Shown here: one piece after another, positions 1-8,096 of the stretch
How positions within the stretch are numbered: position 1 is the stretch's first letter
How the letters are laid out: every line of letters starts with the position of its first letter
Source: a bacterium
GTDB taxonomy: Bacteria > Cyanobacteriota > Vampirovibrionia > Gastranaerophilales > Gastranaerophilaceae
DNA length: 39,436 nt
NCBI GenBank assembly: GCA_017541465.1
Contig: JAFXYZ010000059.1
Location: 1-39,436, forward strand
Direction: 5' to 3'
Position numbers and translations under genes: made by a program
The notes under the pieces: generated by a model
The model's input: the letters and a program-made list of their open reading frames with translations, nothing else
Database searches by the model: none
Told to the model about the DNA's origin: nothing

Positions 1-1464
1 GTTACCCCCTGGATTTTGAGTTTATCAGGGATAGAGAGTGATAATTTCTTTTTAAGACTGCTGAAGCCCGAATCATTTTCGCCTATCTTTGCATTGGTTG
101 GGGCTGTTTTGTTGTTGTTTTCTAAATCGGACAGAAGAAAAAACATAGGCTCTCTTCTTCTAGGGTTTGCAGTTTTGATGTATGGCATGGAATTAATGAA
201 AATGTCCATGTCCCCTCTTGCCGATGATCCTAATTTCGCTAACCTTATGACCACCTTTACAAACCCGCTTCTGGGGGTTGCAATAGGTGCTATGGTTACC
301 GCGGTTATCCAGAGTTCAGCCGCTTCCGTAGGTATTTTACAGGCTATGTCTTTAACGGGAACAATTTCTTATGCCATGGCTATCCCAATTATTATGGGGC
401 AGAATATCGGCACCTGCGCAACCGCTCTTATATCAAGTATCGGGGTAAACAACAGTGCAAGAAGAGTTGCTGTTATTCACGTTCTGTTTAATTTGTCGGG
501 AACTGCCATTTTTCTTGTTATCTTCTACCTCGGAAATTCGATTTTTACCCTTCCCTTCCTTAACGATAAAATTAATCCTGTCGGAATAGCTATTGCCCAC
601 ACTATTTTTAACGTTGCAACTACTCTTATGCTTCTGCCGTTTGTTAAACTGCTTGAAAAAATTGCAATGAACGCAATAAAAGATGAACACGACAAGGATG
701 ACGAAGTCGTTCTTCTCGATGAAAGACTTCTCTTGTCTTCAGGGCTTGCCATTGTTGAGTGTAAAAACTATACAAACGAAATGGCTACAATTTCAAAAGA
801 GAGTGTAATTCTTTCCTGCAAACTCTTAAAACACTATAAAGAGGCAATTCCTCCTATTGTAAAGGCAAATGAAAACAAACTCGATTTATATGAGGATAAG
901 TTAGGCACCTTCTTAGTAAAACTCCTTCAAAAAGATTTATCAGAGGAGGACAGCATTGAGGTTTCCAAACTTCTTCACACTATGGCTAAATTTGAGCATA
1001 TAGGCGACCACGCAACGAGCATTTTAAAAATTGCTACAGAAATGAATGAAAAGAAAATATCCTTCTCAGAGGTTGCCATTTCAGAGATAAAAGTTATTGT
1101 TAAAGCCGTTCGTGAGGTTTTGAGCATAACAGAGGAAATGTTTATCAATAATGACTGTGTGCTTGCAAAACGGGTTGAGCCTTTAGAACAGGTTATCGAC
1201 GGACTTATCTGGGAAGCTAAAAAGCGCCACGTTAAGAGATTACAGGCAGGAAAATGTACCATTGAACTCGGGCTTTTGCTCACTGATTTATTGTATAACC
1301 TTGAAAGAATATCTGACCAGTGTTCAAGTATTGCTGCCTGCTTAATACAGATTAAAAATTCTTCTCTTGAAAAACACCAGTACCTCAAAGAAGTTAAATC
1401 TAGCAGCGGTGAATTTACCGATAACTATAAAGAGTTTCAGGACAAATACAGTATCGGGGTGTAA
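1..1464 (+). CDS. Na/phosphate cotransporter family protein (NptA/PhoU type), 5' partial
   Basis: Inner-membrane sodium-dependent phosphate carrier with a C-terminal PhoU-like domain. The reading frame is open to base 1 and the first residues (VTPWILSLSG) look like the end of the first of the two inverted transport repeats, so the real start lies upstream of the window. The TTG at 16 is probably not a start. The second repeat is intact: the QSS signature appears in VTAVIQSSAASVG, followed by GQNIGTCATALISS. Several hydrophobic helices follow, then from about fragment residue 240 a charged, helical PhoU-like region with paired helices to the end. The gene converges with the minus-strand membrane glycosyltransferase with no base between the two stop codons. 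The family assignment is firm; whether the ion is phosphate cannot be read from sequence. Confidence 0.9.
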   Translation, partial: VTPWILSLSGIESDNFFLRLLKPESFSPIFALVGAVLLLFSKSDRRKNIGSLLLGFAVLMYGMELMKMSMSPLADDPNFANLMTTFTNPLLGVAIGAMVTAVIQSSAASVGILQAMSLTGTISYAMAIPIIMGQNIGTCATALISSIGVNNSARRVAVIHVLFNLSGTAIFLVIFYLGNSIFTLPFLNDKINPVGIAIAHTIFNVATTLMLLPFVKLLEKIAMNAIKDEHDKDDEVVLLDERLLLSSGLAIVECKNYTNEMATISKESVILSCKLLKHYKEAIPPIVKANENKLDLYEDKLGTFLVKLLQKDLSEEDSIEVSKLLHTMAKFEHIGDHATSILKIATEMNEKKISFSEVAISEIKVIVKAVREVLSITEEMFINNDCVLAKRVEPLEQVIDGLIWEAKKRHVKRLQAGKCTIELGLLLTDLLYNLERISDQCSSIAACLIQIKNSSLEKHQYLKEVKSSSGEFTDNYKEFQDKYSIGV

Positions 1465-3126
1465 TTATTCTTTTTCAAAGGAAATAAGACTCCACGCACC
1501 CGCATCGGTGTAGAGAATTAACTTTAGTCCGTTTCTTTCCGCCTGTTTTATAAGGTTGTTTTTAAGGTAAGAGAAAACAAGAAAGATAAACGGTGTTTTC
1601 TTATACTCTTCTATATTTTGGGTGATGTTATAAATATCCTTTTCGGAATAAAAAGATACGTTATTTAAAAATATAAATGCTATTTTTTCGCCCGGCTTCA
1701 TCTTGTCTAAGATATTGTTTTTGAGTGATTTTGCGAAAAATTTGGTGTCGTTTTCGTTAAAATAGTCGAAATATTCGAGCTCTGTATCTCTTATAATGTT
1801 TTTTATTCCGCTGTCAAAGAGGAAATAGGGGTATGAATACTTTGTTATTTCAACGATATTGTATTTTTTTGTATCCATGTACCTCTCAAAAAAGTGTTTG
1901 TCGTAGTAGGTTAAAACTATAATGTCGTTTTTTGTCAGCCCTGCGTTTTGTATGAGCGCGACAGGTGCATAATTTCCTTCATCTCTTGTCATCTTGGGTG
2001 CGCTGTTTGGCGAAATAATTATGTATGAGAGATTTAACACCATCAATAATGAGGTTAAGATTATCATTAAAGGCTTTTTAAGAGTTGTAAGCCCGAGTAC
2101 AATACCGAGTATTAAAAACGGATAAATCTCAATGCAGTATTTTGTTATGAGAACGATTTTTCCTCCGATTGCAGCGCAGATAACCGCTGCAAAAAACATA
2201 AGACAGGAAAGCGCGTAATATTTAACAGCTTTGTTCTTTTCAAAAAGTGCTTTAAATATTAAAAACAGGGATAAAACAGTCGGAATAACCGAAAATATAA
2301 TAAAGGCTATGCTGAGTGAGGAATTATGGAATAAACTCTGAAGAAGGTTCTTCGGGGTGTTTATTATGTTTATCTGAACGGGGGAAAGGAAATCAGAGAA
2401 TACATAATAGACCTTTGACCAGTTGAAGGTTGCCCAGAACTGAGAGAGGGTATGGGAAGAGGATAATTTTAGAAGTATAAGTGACAGAATAAAGATTACA
2501 ACAAGATAGGGAAGCGAGATAAATAATCCCTGCATTTTTGATATTGCTTTTTCTCTGAATTTCAGTATCAAAAGAGCGAAAATATTAAAGGTTACAAATA
2601 CTATTCCTATGGTGTGTGTGAAGATAATCAGGAAGTTTGAGAGTAGAAGATAAATAAGGTTTTTTCTTGTGAAATTTTTATAACATTTTATCCAAAAGAG
2701 AAGTGAGAGTGAGGTAAACAGGAATAAAAGACTGTAGATTCTGACCTCCTGGGCGAAATATATCAAAAATGAAGATATAACTGTGAAGGCTGCGGTCAAT
2801 AACCCCGTTTTTTCGTCTTTTGCTTCTTTCCCTGCGAGGTACATAACGGGTATTGAACACAGTGAGCAAACGACAGACGATATTCTGAGGTTTAAATCGG
2901 TATCAGGGAATATAAAAAGCCAAAACTTTAAAAATAAATAATAAACGGGCATATGGCAGTTTTTAATAAAAGCACTTACAAACGAGATAAAATCGTTTTG
3001 GGAAGCTATATACCACGCAACATACTCATCGTTCCAGAGCCCCTCGGGTTTATCAAGATGCCATGAGCGAAGAAGGAGTGCAATTATACACAAAATCAGG
3101 AGTTTAAAAAAAATATTTTTATTCAT
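1465..3126 (-). CDS. GT39/ArnT-like membrane glycosyltransferase (GT-C fold)
   Basis: A 553-residue polytopic membrane protein. Proteins of this family transfer sugars from polyprenyl-phosphate donors to lipids, glycans or proteins on the outer face of the inner membrane. After the first membrane helix comes an Asp-Glu pair in LWNDEY (residues 33-34), the acidic motif of the first external loop in GT-C enzymes, then HMPVYY (about 58-63) and the family-typical YFAQEVRIYSL (about 123-133). About ten hydrophobic helices run to roughly residue 370, followed by a soluble C-terminal domain of about 170 residues. It is divergent from the GT2 gene at 3187, which could make its lipid-linked donor. A TGATATAAT box about 35-45 bases upstream is a plausible promoter. 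Acceptor and sugar are unknown. Confidence 0.8.
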   Translation of the reverse strand: MNKNIFFKLLILCIIALLLRSWHLDKPEGLWNDEYVAWYIASQNDFISFVSAFIKNCHMPVYYLFLKFWLFIFPDTDLNLRISSVVCSLCSIPVMYLAGKEAKDEKTGLLTAAFTVISSFLIYFAQEVRIYSLLFLFTSLSLLFWIKCYKNFTRKNLIYLLLSNFLIIFTHTIGIVFVTFNIFALLILKFREKAISKMQGLFISLPYLVVIFILSLILLKLSSSHTLSQFWATFNWSKVYYVFSDFLSPVQINIINTPKNLLQSLFHNSSLSIAFIIFSVIPTVLSLFLIFKALFEKNKAVKYYALSCLMFFAAVICAAIGGKIVLITKYCIEIYPFLILGIVLGLTTLKKPLMIILTSLLMVLNLSYIIISPNSAPKMTRDEGNYAPVALIQNAGLTKNDIIVLTYYDKHFFERYMDTKKYNIVEITKYSYPYFLFDSGIKNIIRDTELEYFDYFNENDTKFFAKSLKNNILDKMKPGEKIAFIFLNNVSFYSEKDIYNITQNIEEYKKTPFIFLVFSYLKNNLIKQAERNGLKLILYTDAGAWSLISFEKE

Positions 3127-3186
3127 TTCGTTGTAATAAATCCTTTATGTATTAAAATTATATCATATCAGGATAGTTGTGAGAAT

Positions 3187-4128
3187 ATGAAATTAGTAAT
3201 TCAGATACCTTGTTATAACGAAGAAGAGAGTTTGTTAAAAACCCTCGAGGATTTGCCTAAGCACATTGACGGAATTGATGAAATCGAAATTTTAATAAGT
3301 GATGACGGCAGCACAGATAAGACAATCGAAGTAGCCAAACAATTCGGGGTACATCACATTGTTACATCTTCCCACCACAGAGGATTGGCGAGAACCTTCA
3401 CCGCAGCTATTCAGAAGGCTCTTTCTGTCGGGGCTGATATTATTGTTAACACTGATGCGGACAATCAATACTGCGCAGAGGATATTCAGAGACTGGTTAA
3501 ACCTATCCTTAACAGAACGGCTGATATTGTTATCGGCGCAAGACCTATTGATGCCATTAAGATGTTTTCACCCTTTAAAAAATTCCTTCAGAAGGTCGGG
3601 AGTTATGTTATCCGTCTTGTAAGCGGTACGGATATTGAAGATGCTCCGAGCGGCTTCAGAGCCTTTTCAAGAGAAGCGGCTTTAACTATAAATGTATTTG
3701 ATAATTATTCTTACACTATTGAAACAGTCCTTCAGTCAAAAACAAAAGGGCTTCATATCTGCTCGGTTCCGATAAGGGTTAATCCCTGTTATCGAAAATC
3801 AAGATTAATGACGAGTATGTTCCAGTATATAAGAAAACAGGTATTTACTCTGACAAGAATGTTTATTATCTACAGACCTTTCAGATTTTTTGCAATAATC
3901 GGCGGTTTGATTTTCTTATCAGGTTTGGCTGTTTTGACAAGATTTATGTTCTTATATTTCTCAGGTCACGGAAACGGACATATTCAGTCTTTGGTTATCG
4001 CATCAATACTTTTGATTATAGGTTTTCAGACCGGGCTCTTCGGTATCATCGCAGATCTTCTCGGTATAAACAGAAAACTTATCGAGGATGTTCAGATAAG
4101 GGTTAAGAAAATCGAAACAAAAAAATAG
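3187..4128 (+). CDS. Family 2 glycosyltransferase, polyprenyl-phosphate sugar synthase-like
   Basis: A 313-residue GT-A fold enzyme likely to transfer a nucleotide sugar to a polyprenyl phosphate on the cytoplasmic side (DPM1/GtrB-like). Residues 1-220 carry the GT2 landmarks: IQIPCYNEEESL at 5-16, DDGST at 39-43, the metal-binding DAD at 90-92 and SGFRAFSREA in the acceptor region. Two C-terminal membrane helices (about 233-255 and 268-290) are typical of the membrane-tethered members. The start has no obvious Shine-Dalgarno sequence. It is divergent from the GT39-like gene and 59 bases upstream of the TolC-like gene. The pair GT2 plus GT-C makes a donor-synthesis/transfer module plausible; that link is inference. 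Confidence 0.85.
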   Translation: MKLVIQIPCYNEEESLLKTLEDLPKHIDGIDEIEILISDDGSTDKTIEVAKQFGVHHIVTSSHHRGLARTFTAAIQKALSVGADIIVNTDADNQYCAEDIQRLVKPILNRTADIVIGARPIDAIKMFSPFKKFLQKVGSYVIRLVSGTDIEDAPSGFRAFSREAALTINVFDNYSYTIETVLQSKTKGLHICSVPIRVNPCYRKSRLMTSMFQYIRKQVFTLTRMFIIYRPFRFFAIIGGLIFLSGLAVLTRFMFLYFSGHGNGHIQSLVIASILLIIGFQTGLFGIIADLLGINRKLIEDVQIRVKKIETKK

Positions 4129-4187
4129 TCCTTTTCTCTAGCCGTTTTGGTTAGCTTCATTTTTATTCTTTTTCATAAAATTATAAA

Positions 4188-5660
4188 ATGAAGTTCATTT
4201 TTAGGTTGTTTTTAATTTCATATTTTCTGCTGAATACCTCGTTCGGGGCTAATATTCTTTTGCCTGATTATTCAACGATGAAGGAATATATTAAAGGAAG
4301 TGCGAGCTTCTCTGAGCTTGAAAAACAGGCTGAATTTGATAAGGCTCTCTCTGATGAACTTAAAACGGAGTTCATTTATACCGATTTAAAAGAGTGTCTC
4401 AAATATGCCCTCAACGATAATTATGACATTAAAATCAAGTCTAAATTATATGAAGAGAGGCTTTGGAACTTTAGGAACTCTGTTGTAAAAATTATCCCCG
4501 ATATTCATTATGACTATTCACGTCAGGAATTAAGAGGTGATTTTCTTGTAGGCGGAATTGTTCCCGTTGCCGTACATGAAATTGCAACTAATCTTTACTT
4601 TAACTTTGAATGGAACTGGTTTAATAAGGGAAGGTATTTCTTTGATGTTTTTCAGAATAAATACCTCTTAAATAAGGCAAAAGCAGAGCAGAAGTTTACG
4701 TTTGAAGAGACTCTTCTGAAAACCTCTCTTGCTTATTATAATCTTCTTTTGGCAAAACTTGAGATAGAAGAATACAGGGCTAATCTTTTTGAGCTCAGAT
4801 ATTATAAAGAAATGGCTGAGGCAAGATTTCAGGCGGGGCTCGATCGAAAATACGATGTCAAAAGGGCGGAGGCTGATTTGGCGCTTGCAGTAAAAGACTA
4901 TGAAACCTCTGTTAATAATTTAAGGCTGAAGCAGGCTCAGCTTTCTTCTTTTATAGGTTTAGATGTCCTCTCTGCCGTTTATCCGTTTGAAACGGAGGTC
5001 AGTGAGCGGGAAATTTTTATTGATAAATTTAATTTAGATGAGCTTTTTGAGATTGCGCTTTCAGCAAGAGAGGATATTAAAGCAATGAGACAAAAGATTA
5101 AAGCGGATATAGTAAAGAAGCACTCAAACATCTCTGATGTTCTTCCTGATTTTGTTCTTTCCTATAATGACGGTTTAGCCGGTACAAGAAGAACAGGGCT
5201 TAACGAAAATTCAAGCTTTGTTTTCACTTCAACAATTTCTCTAGGGAAAAATCTTCTTGCGGGTACAATAACAAAGATGAAGGCTGAAGATGCACTCATT
5301 AAAAGTGAAGAAATGGAGCTGGAAAAGAAAAAGGATAATATAAGAACCTCCGTTTTGTCCGCTGTTTTAACTAGAGACAACGCGAAAAACGGAATAAAAG
5401 CCTCGGAGGAAGAGTTTGAAGCGGCAAACGGAAGTCTGAAACTTGCAATAGGCGCATATAAAACAGGGCAGGGTACATTTGTCGAGGTTTTAGATGCTCA
5501 GACAATAAAAACTCAGGCAAAACTAAATATAAACAGAAACATCATTGACTACAATAAATCACAGTTACAACTTTTGTTTGAAACAGGGCTTATTACCTTC
5601 AACAGCGCTTTAGAGAACTACCAAGGCAAATATTCTCAAGAAGTTAAAGACTGTGGTTAA
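4188..5660 (+). CDS. TolC family outer-membrane efflux protein
   Basis: A 490-residue protein with an N-terminal signal peptide: positive start, hydrophobic run to about residue 18, likely cleavage after SFGA. The mature part shows two long alpha-helical halves of the outer-membrane-efflux type, including the coiled segment around residues 205-260 (RYYKEMAEARFQAG, VKRAEADLALA) and a second around 400-470 (GAYKTGQGTFVEVLDAQ). Members form trimeric channels across the outer membrane and periplasm and work with an inner-membrane pump and adaptor. No pump or adaptor gene lies nearby, so the partner is unknown. There is no Shine-Dalgarno sequence. A TAAAAT box ends six bases before the ATG, suggesting a leaderless transcript. 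Its presence is the main evidence for an outer membrane. Confidence 0.9.
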   Translation: MKFIFRLFLISYFLLNTSFGANILLPDYSTMKEYIKGSASFSELEKQAEFDKALSDELKTEFIYTDLKECLKYALNDNYDIKIKSKLYEERLWNFRNSVVKIIPDIHYDYSRQELRGDFLVGGIVPVAVHEIATNLYFNFEWNWFNKGRYFFDVFQNKYLLNKAKAEQKFTFEETLLKTSLAYYNLLLAKLEIEEYRANLFELRYYKEMAEARFQAGLDRKYDVKRAEADLALAVKDYETSVNNLRLKQAQLSSFIGLDVLSAVYPFETEVSEREIFIDKFNLDELFEIALSAREDIKAMRQKIKADIVKKHSNISDVLPDFVLSYNDGLAGTRRTGLNENSSFVFTSTISLGKNLLAGTITKMKAEDALIKSEEMELEKKKDNIRTSVLSAVLTRDNAKNGIKASEEEFEAANGSLKLAIGAYKTGQGTFVEVLDAQTIKTQAKLNINRNIIDYNKSQLQLLFETGLITFNSALENYQGKYSQEVKDCG

Positions 5661-5691
5661 ATATTTCCTGTTTTCTTCCGATAATATATTT

Positions 5692-6783
5692 ATGAAAAGA
5701 AGTATTTCAGAAATTTTATCAAAATTTTTTCCGAAAAAAGTAAGCGAGATGGAAAAAGAAATTTTTTCCCAGCCCGCAATTTTATCTGACCTTCTTCAGA
5801 GATATATTGACGGAGAAGGACACATTCAAATCCCTCTTCCTTCCAGTCTTAACAGAGTTGTTTTAATAGCTTCGGGTTCTTCTTATAACTGCGCTGCTAT
5901 AATTTCTTATCTGATGAGAGAATATGCACACATAAGCACTCAGTCGCTTTACGCAAGCGAGTTTGCCCAAATTCCGAGTTATGATGTTGAAAAGGACACT
6001 CTTTATGTATTTATTTCCCAGTCAGGTGAAACAACCGATACCCTTATGGCTTTAGAGCGGGTTAAAAAGGCTTCCGATAAAACAATGTGTATAACGAATA
6101 ATCAAACCTCAAAACTCTTTGACCGCTCGGACTATAAACTCTTAACCTTTGCAGGTGAAGAAAAAAGTATTGCGGCAACAAAATCTCTGAGTGCGCAGTT
6201 ATTTGTTCTCTGCCTTTTAATAGCAAAAATTATGCACTTTAAAAATATGGACACTTCTTCTTTTATGGAGGATTTAAAAAATATTCCGAACCTTTTAAAT
6301 GAAACCTTAAAGGATATTTCTTATATTAAAAAGGCAGCCCAGAGGCTTGCATGGTATAATAATATTTCACTTCTTGGCTCGGGGTGTTTTTATCCGCTTG
6401 CAAAAGAGGGTGCCCTAAAGATTAGAGAGGTTTCGTATCTTAATACTAATGCCTATCCTACGGGAGAATTTCTCCACGGGCATGTCGCCGCGCTTAATAA
6501 AAGAACGGCTGTTGTTGCGATATTGTCTCAGTTCAACAGAGATTTTGGGGTAAATATTTTAAAGAAAATACAAAAAGATTATTCCCCGCTTCTCTTTATT
6601 ATTTCCGATATTCCAAACACCGATGAGCTTAACCCCGATTTTTCCATTAAATTTTCTTATGAAAACGATTTGTTTTTGTTGTTTTCAACTCTTCTTATCT
6701 TACAGCTTACCTCTCTTGAAACGGGAATAAAACTCAAAAGAAATATTGATAAACCCTCAGGTTTAAACAAAGTCGTCAGATAG
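5692..6783 (+). CDS. Double SIS-domain protein, GlmS isomerase-domain-like
   Basis: About 363 residues, matching the C-terminal isomerase half of glucosamine-6-phosphate synthase, with no glutaminase domain. The family opening is visible (MEKEIFSQPAIL), then a first SIS domain with ASGSSYN and ISQSGETTDTL, the segment EEKSIAATKSLSAQ, and a second SIS domain with GSGCFYPLAKEGALKIREVS and GEFLHG. Such proteins bind phosphosugars; without a glutaminase it could be a deaminase/isomerase (AgaS/FrlB/NagB-II-like) or a regulator. I chose the ATG at 5692 because a GATAAT box lies six bases upstream; a GTG at 5653 would give 13 more residues and overlap the tolC-like gene by eight bases. The substrate cannot be set from sequence. 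Confidence 0.82.
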   Translation: MKRSISEILSKFFPKKVSEMEKEIFSQPAILSDLLQRYIDGEGHIQIPLPSSLNRVVLIASGSSYNCAAIISYLMREYAHISTQSLYASEFAQIPSYDVEKDTLYVFISQSGETTDTLMALERVKKASDKTMCITNNQTSKLFDRSDYKLLTFAGEEKSIAATKSLSAQLFVLCLLIAKIMHFKNMDTSSFMEDLKNIPNLLNETLKDISYIKKAAQRLAWYNNISLLGSGCFYPLAKEGALKIREVSYLNTNAYPTGEFLHGHVAALNKRTAVVAILSQFNRDFGVNILKKIQKDYSPLLFIISDIPNTDELNPDFSIKFSYENDLFLLFSTLLILQLTSLETGIKLKRNIDKPSGLNKVVR

Positions 6784-6837
6784 TTTTCTTAATTTTTCTC
6801 AATAAACTTTTGTTGAGTGGCGAAAATTCAAAATTTT

Positions 6838-6846
6838 TGCTATAAT
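6838..6846 (+). promoter_or_regulatory. Extended -10 promoter of the ferredoxin gene
   Basis: TG-C-TATAAT, a perfect -10 hexamer with the TGn extension and no good -35. Transcription would begin near 6853, giving a leader of about 48 bases that starts with a six-pair hairpin (CAGCAT/ATGCTG, about 6854-6871) and ends in a strong AAGGAG before the ATG at 6901. Confidence 0.6.
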
Positions 6847-6900
6847 AATCTAGCAGCATTTTATGATGCTGTAAATTATATAAGTTATAAGGAGAAAAAA

Positions 6901-7077
6901 ATGAACGTTACTATTGATGACGGTTGCATTGCATGCGGCGCTTGCGAATCAATCTGTGAAGCAGTTTTCAAAGTTGAAGACAGAGCAGTTGTTAACGGCG
7001 GCGCTGTATCAGGTAATGAAGATGCTGTTAAAGAAGCAGCTTCAGCTTGCCCTGTAAGTGCTATTATCGTTGAATAA
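6901..7077 (+). CDS. Single-cluster [4Fe-4S] ferredoxin
   Basis: A 58-residue electron carrier. Cysteines 9, 12 and 15 lie in CIACGAC and the fourth ligand is in ACPVSAI near the C-terminus, the arrangement of monocluster ferredoxins of the Thermotoga/Desulfovibrio type. A further cysteine at 19 is free or could pair in a disulfide. The start is ATG 6901 because TAAGGAG lies just before it; the frame stays open upstream to 6817 but that part is the leader. It is a single-gene transcript with its own extended -10 promoter and a strong terminator after the stop. It probably serves low-potential redox enzymes of an anaerobe; partners are not in the window. Confidence 0.93.
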   Translation: MNVTIDDGCIACGACESICEAVFKVEDRAVVNGGAVSGNEDAVKEAASACPVSAIIVE

Positions 7078-7096
7078 TATTCGTTAAATATTAAAG

Positions 7097-7134
7097 AAGA
7101 GGACGGTTTCAAAAAAATCGTCCTCTTTTTTTTT
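7097..7134 (+). terminator. Rho-independent terminator after ferredoxin
   Basis: A nine-pair perfect stem, AAGAGGACG (7097-7105) with CGTCCTCTT (7119-7127), followed by a run of T to 7134. Confidence 0.9.
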
Positions 7135-7135
7135 G

Positions 7136-7144
7136 TGGTATTAT
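7136..7144 (+). promoter_or_regulatory. Extended -10 box of nth
   Basis: TGG-TATTAT starts directly after the ferredoxin terminator and ends eight bases before the ATG at 7153. There is no room for a Shine-Dalgarno sequence between, so transcription would begin at or next to the start codon. Confidence 0.5.
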
Positions 7145-7152
7145 GGTTTATT

Positions 7153-7794
7153 ATGAAGGATATTGCAAAAGCTCTGAAGGAAATGAAAAAGATGAAACTC
7201 CCGAGAACCGAATTTGTTCGGTTTATGGAGGATATTCACAACCCTTTTATAGTTTTAATCGCATGTATTTTGTCTTTAAGAACAAACGACAAAACCACTT
7301 ACCCCGCTACTATGAGAATGCTGGAACTCGGAAAAACTATTGATGATTTTTCCCTTCTTTCACCTGATGTTCTTGAAAAAGCAATTTATCCCGTAGGGTT
7401 TTATAAAAACAAGGCAAAACAAATCGTTGAGATAGCAAAAAAAATAAAAGAAGAATATAATTCAACAGTACCCGATACCATAGAAGAGCTTGTTAAATTT
7501 AACGGTGTCGGAAGAAAAACGGCTAATCTTGTTCTTGCAAAAGGTCACAATAAACCTGCTATCTGCGTTGATGTCCATGTCCACAGAATTTCAAACCGCT
7601 TAGGTCTTGTTAAAACAAATACCCCGGAAGAAACAGAGTTTGCTCTGAAGGATAATCTTGAGGAAAAATACTGGACAGATTTAAACACCGAATTTGTAAC
7701 CTTCGGGCAGAATATTTGTAAACCCGTCAATCCGAAATGCCCTGATTGTCCTCTCTCTAAAGCCTGCGATTATTATATTAAAAAACCTTGCTGA
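7153..7794 (+). CDS. nth: Endonuclease III
   Basis: A 213-residue base-excision DNA glycosylase/AP lyase for oxidised pyrimidines. The helix-hairpin-helix with the catalytic lysine is visible in FNGVGRKTANLVLA, the catalytic aspartate region in VDVHVHRISNRLGL, and the C-terminal [4Fe-4S] ligands in CKPVNPKCPDCPLSKAC (C-x6-C-x2-C-x5-C). Length is normal for the family. The ATG at 7153 is preferred over the GTG at 7135 because the latter lies in the terminator tail and overlaps the -10 box. The 3' end overlaps a small convergent minus-strand gene by 17 bases. Confidence 0.95.
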   Translation: MKDIAKALKEMKKMKLPRTEFVRFMEDIHNPFIVLIACILSLRTNDKTTYPATMRMLELGKTIDDFSLLSPDVLEKAIYPVGFYKNKAKQIVEIAKKIKEEYNSTVPDTIEELVKFNGVGRKTANLVLAKGHNKPAICVDVHVHRISNRLGLVKTNTPEETEFALKDNLEEKYWTDLNTEFVTFGQNICKPVNPKCPDCPLSKACDYYIKKPC

Positions 7795-7981
7795 TGAATT
7801 TTACGGAATCATTGACTAATTCTTTTACAAAAGATTTTGCCAAAAAAGGAATTGAGAAGTTATCAACGTGCTCAAATGCAACATAAATTGGATCTTCTGT
7901 CTGTGTGAAGGTTGTTCTTCCGTCACATTTATTAAATAAATCTGATTTTACTCTTGTTAAATCGAAATGTACTTCTTCCAT
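7778..7981 (-). CDS. Small conserved-looking protein of unknown function
   Basis: A 67-residue protein I do not recognise. It is preceded by AAAGGAC at a good distance from the ATG and by TATTAT-like -10 boxes, so it looks expressed. The sequence is mixed charged/hydrophobic without membrane segment or cysteine motif (one Cys). The middle (IYVAFEHVDNFSIPFLAKSF) is faintly like the strand-helix unit of small STAS-like domains, but that is only a guess. Its 3' end overlaps nth by 17 bases in the opposite direction. Confidence 0.6.
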   Translation of the reverse strand: MEEVHFDLTRVKSDLFNKCDGRTTFTQTEDPIYVAFEHVDNFSIPFLAKSFVKELVNDSVKFISKVF

Positions 7982-8019
7982 TAATATTGTCCTTTGAACT
8001 CGTGTCTTATACTATAATA

Positions 8020-8065
8020 AAGAAAAGTATATACAAAATATTTACTTTTTATATATACTTTTCTT
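8020..8065. repeat. 14-bp perfect inverted repeat
   Basis: Arms AAGAAAAGTATATA (8020-8033) and its exact complement (8052-8065) with an 18-base AT-rich loop. It lies between the end of cysS and the start of the small gene at 7981, and ends where that gene's -35/-10 region begins. It could be the cysS terminator (weak, interrupted T-run) or an operator. Confidence 0.6.
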
Positions 8066-8096
8066 AATATTAGTTTACAAATAAATGGTGAGGGAA

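Noticed and set aside
433-1388. Minus-strand frames inside the Na/phosphate transporter gene
   Set aside because: They lie opposite a clear family protein, have no ribosome binding sites and no recognisable features.
6817-6900. N-terminal extension of ferredoxin
   Set aside because: It covers the -10 box and leader; the strong ribosome binding site and family length point to 6901.
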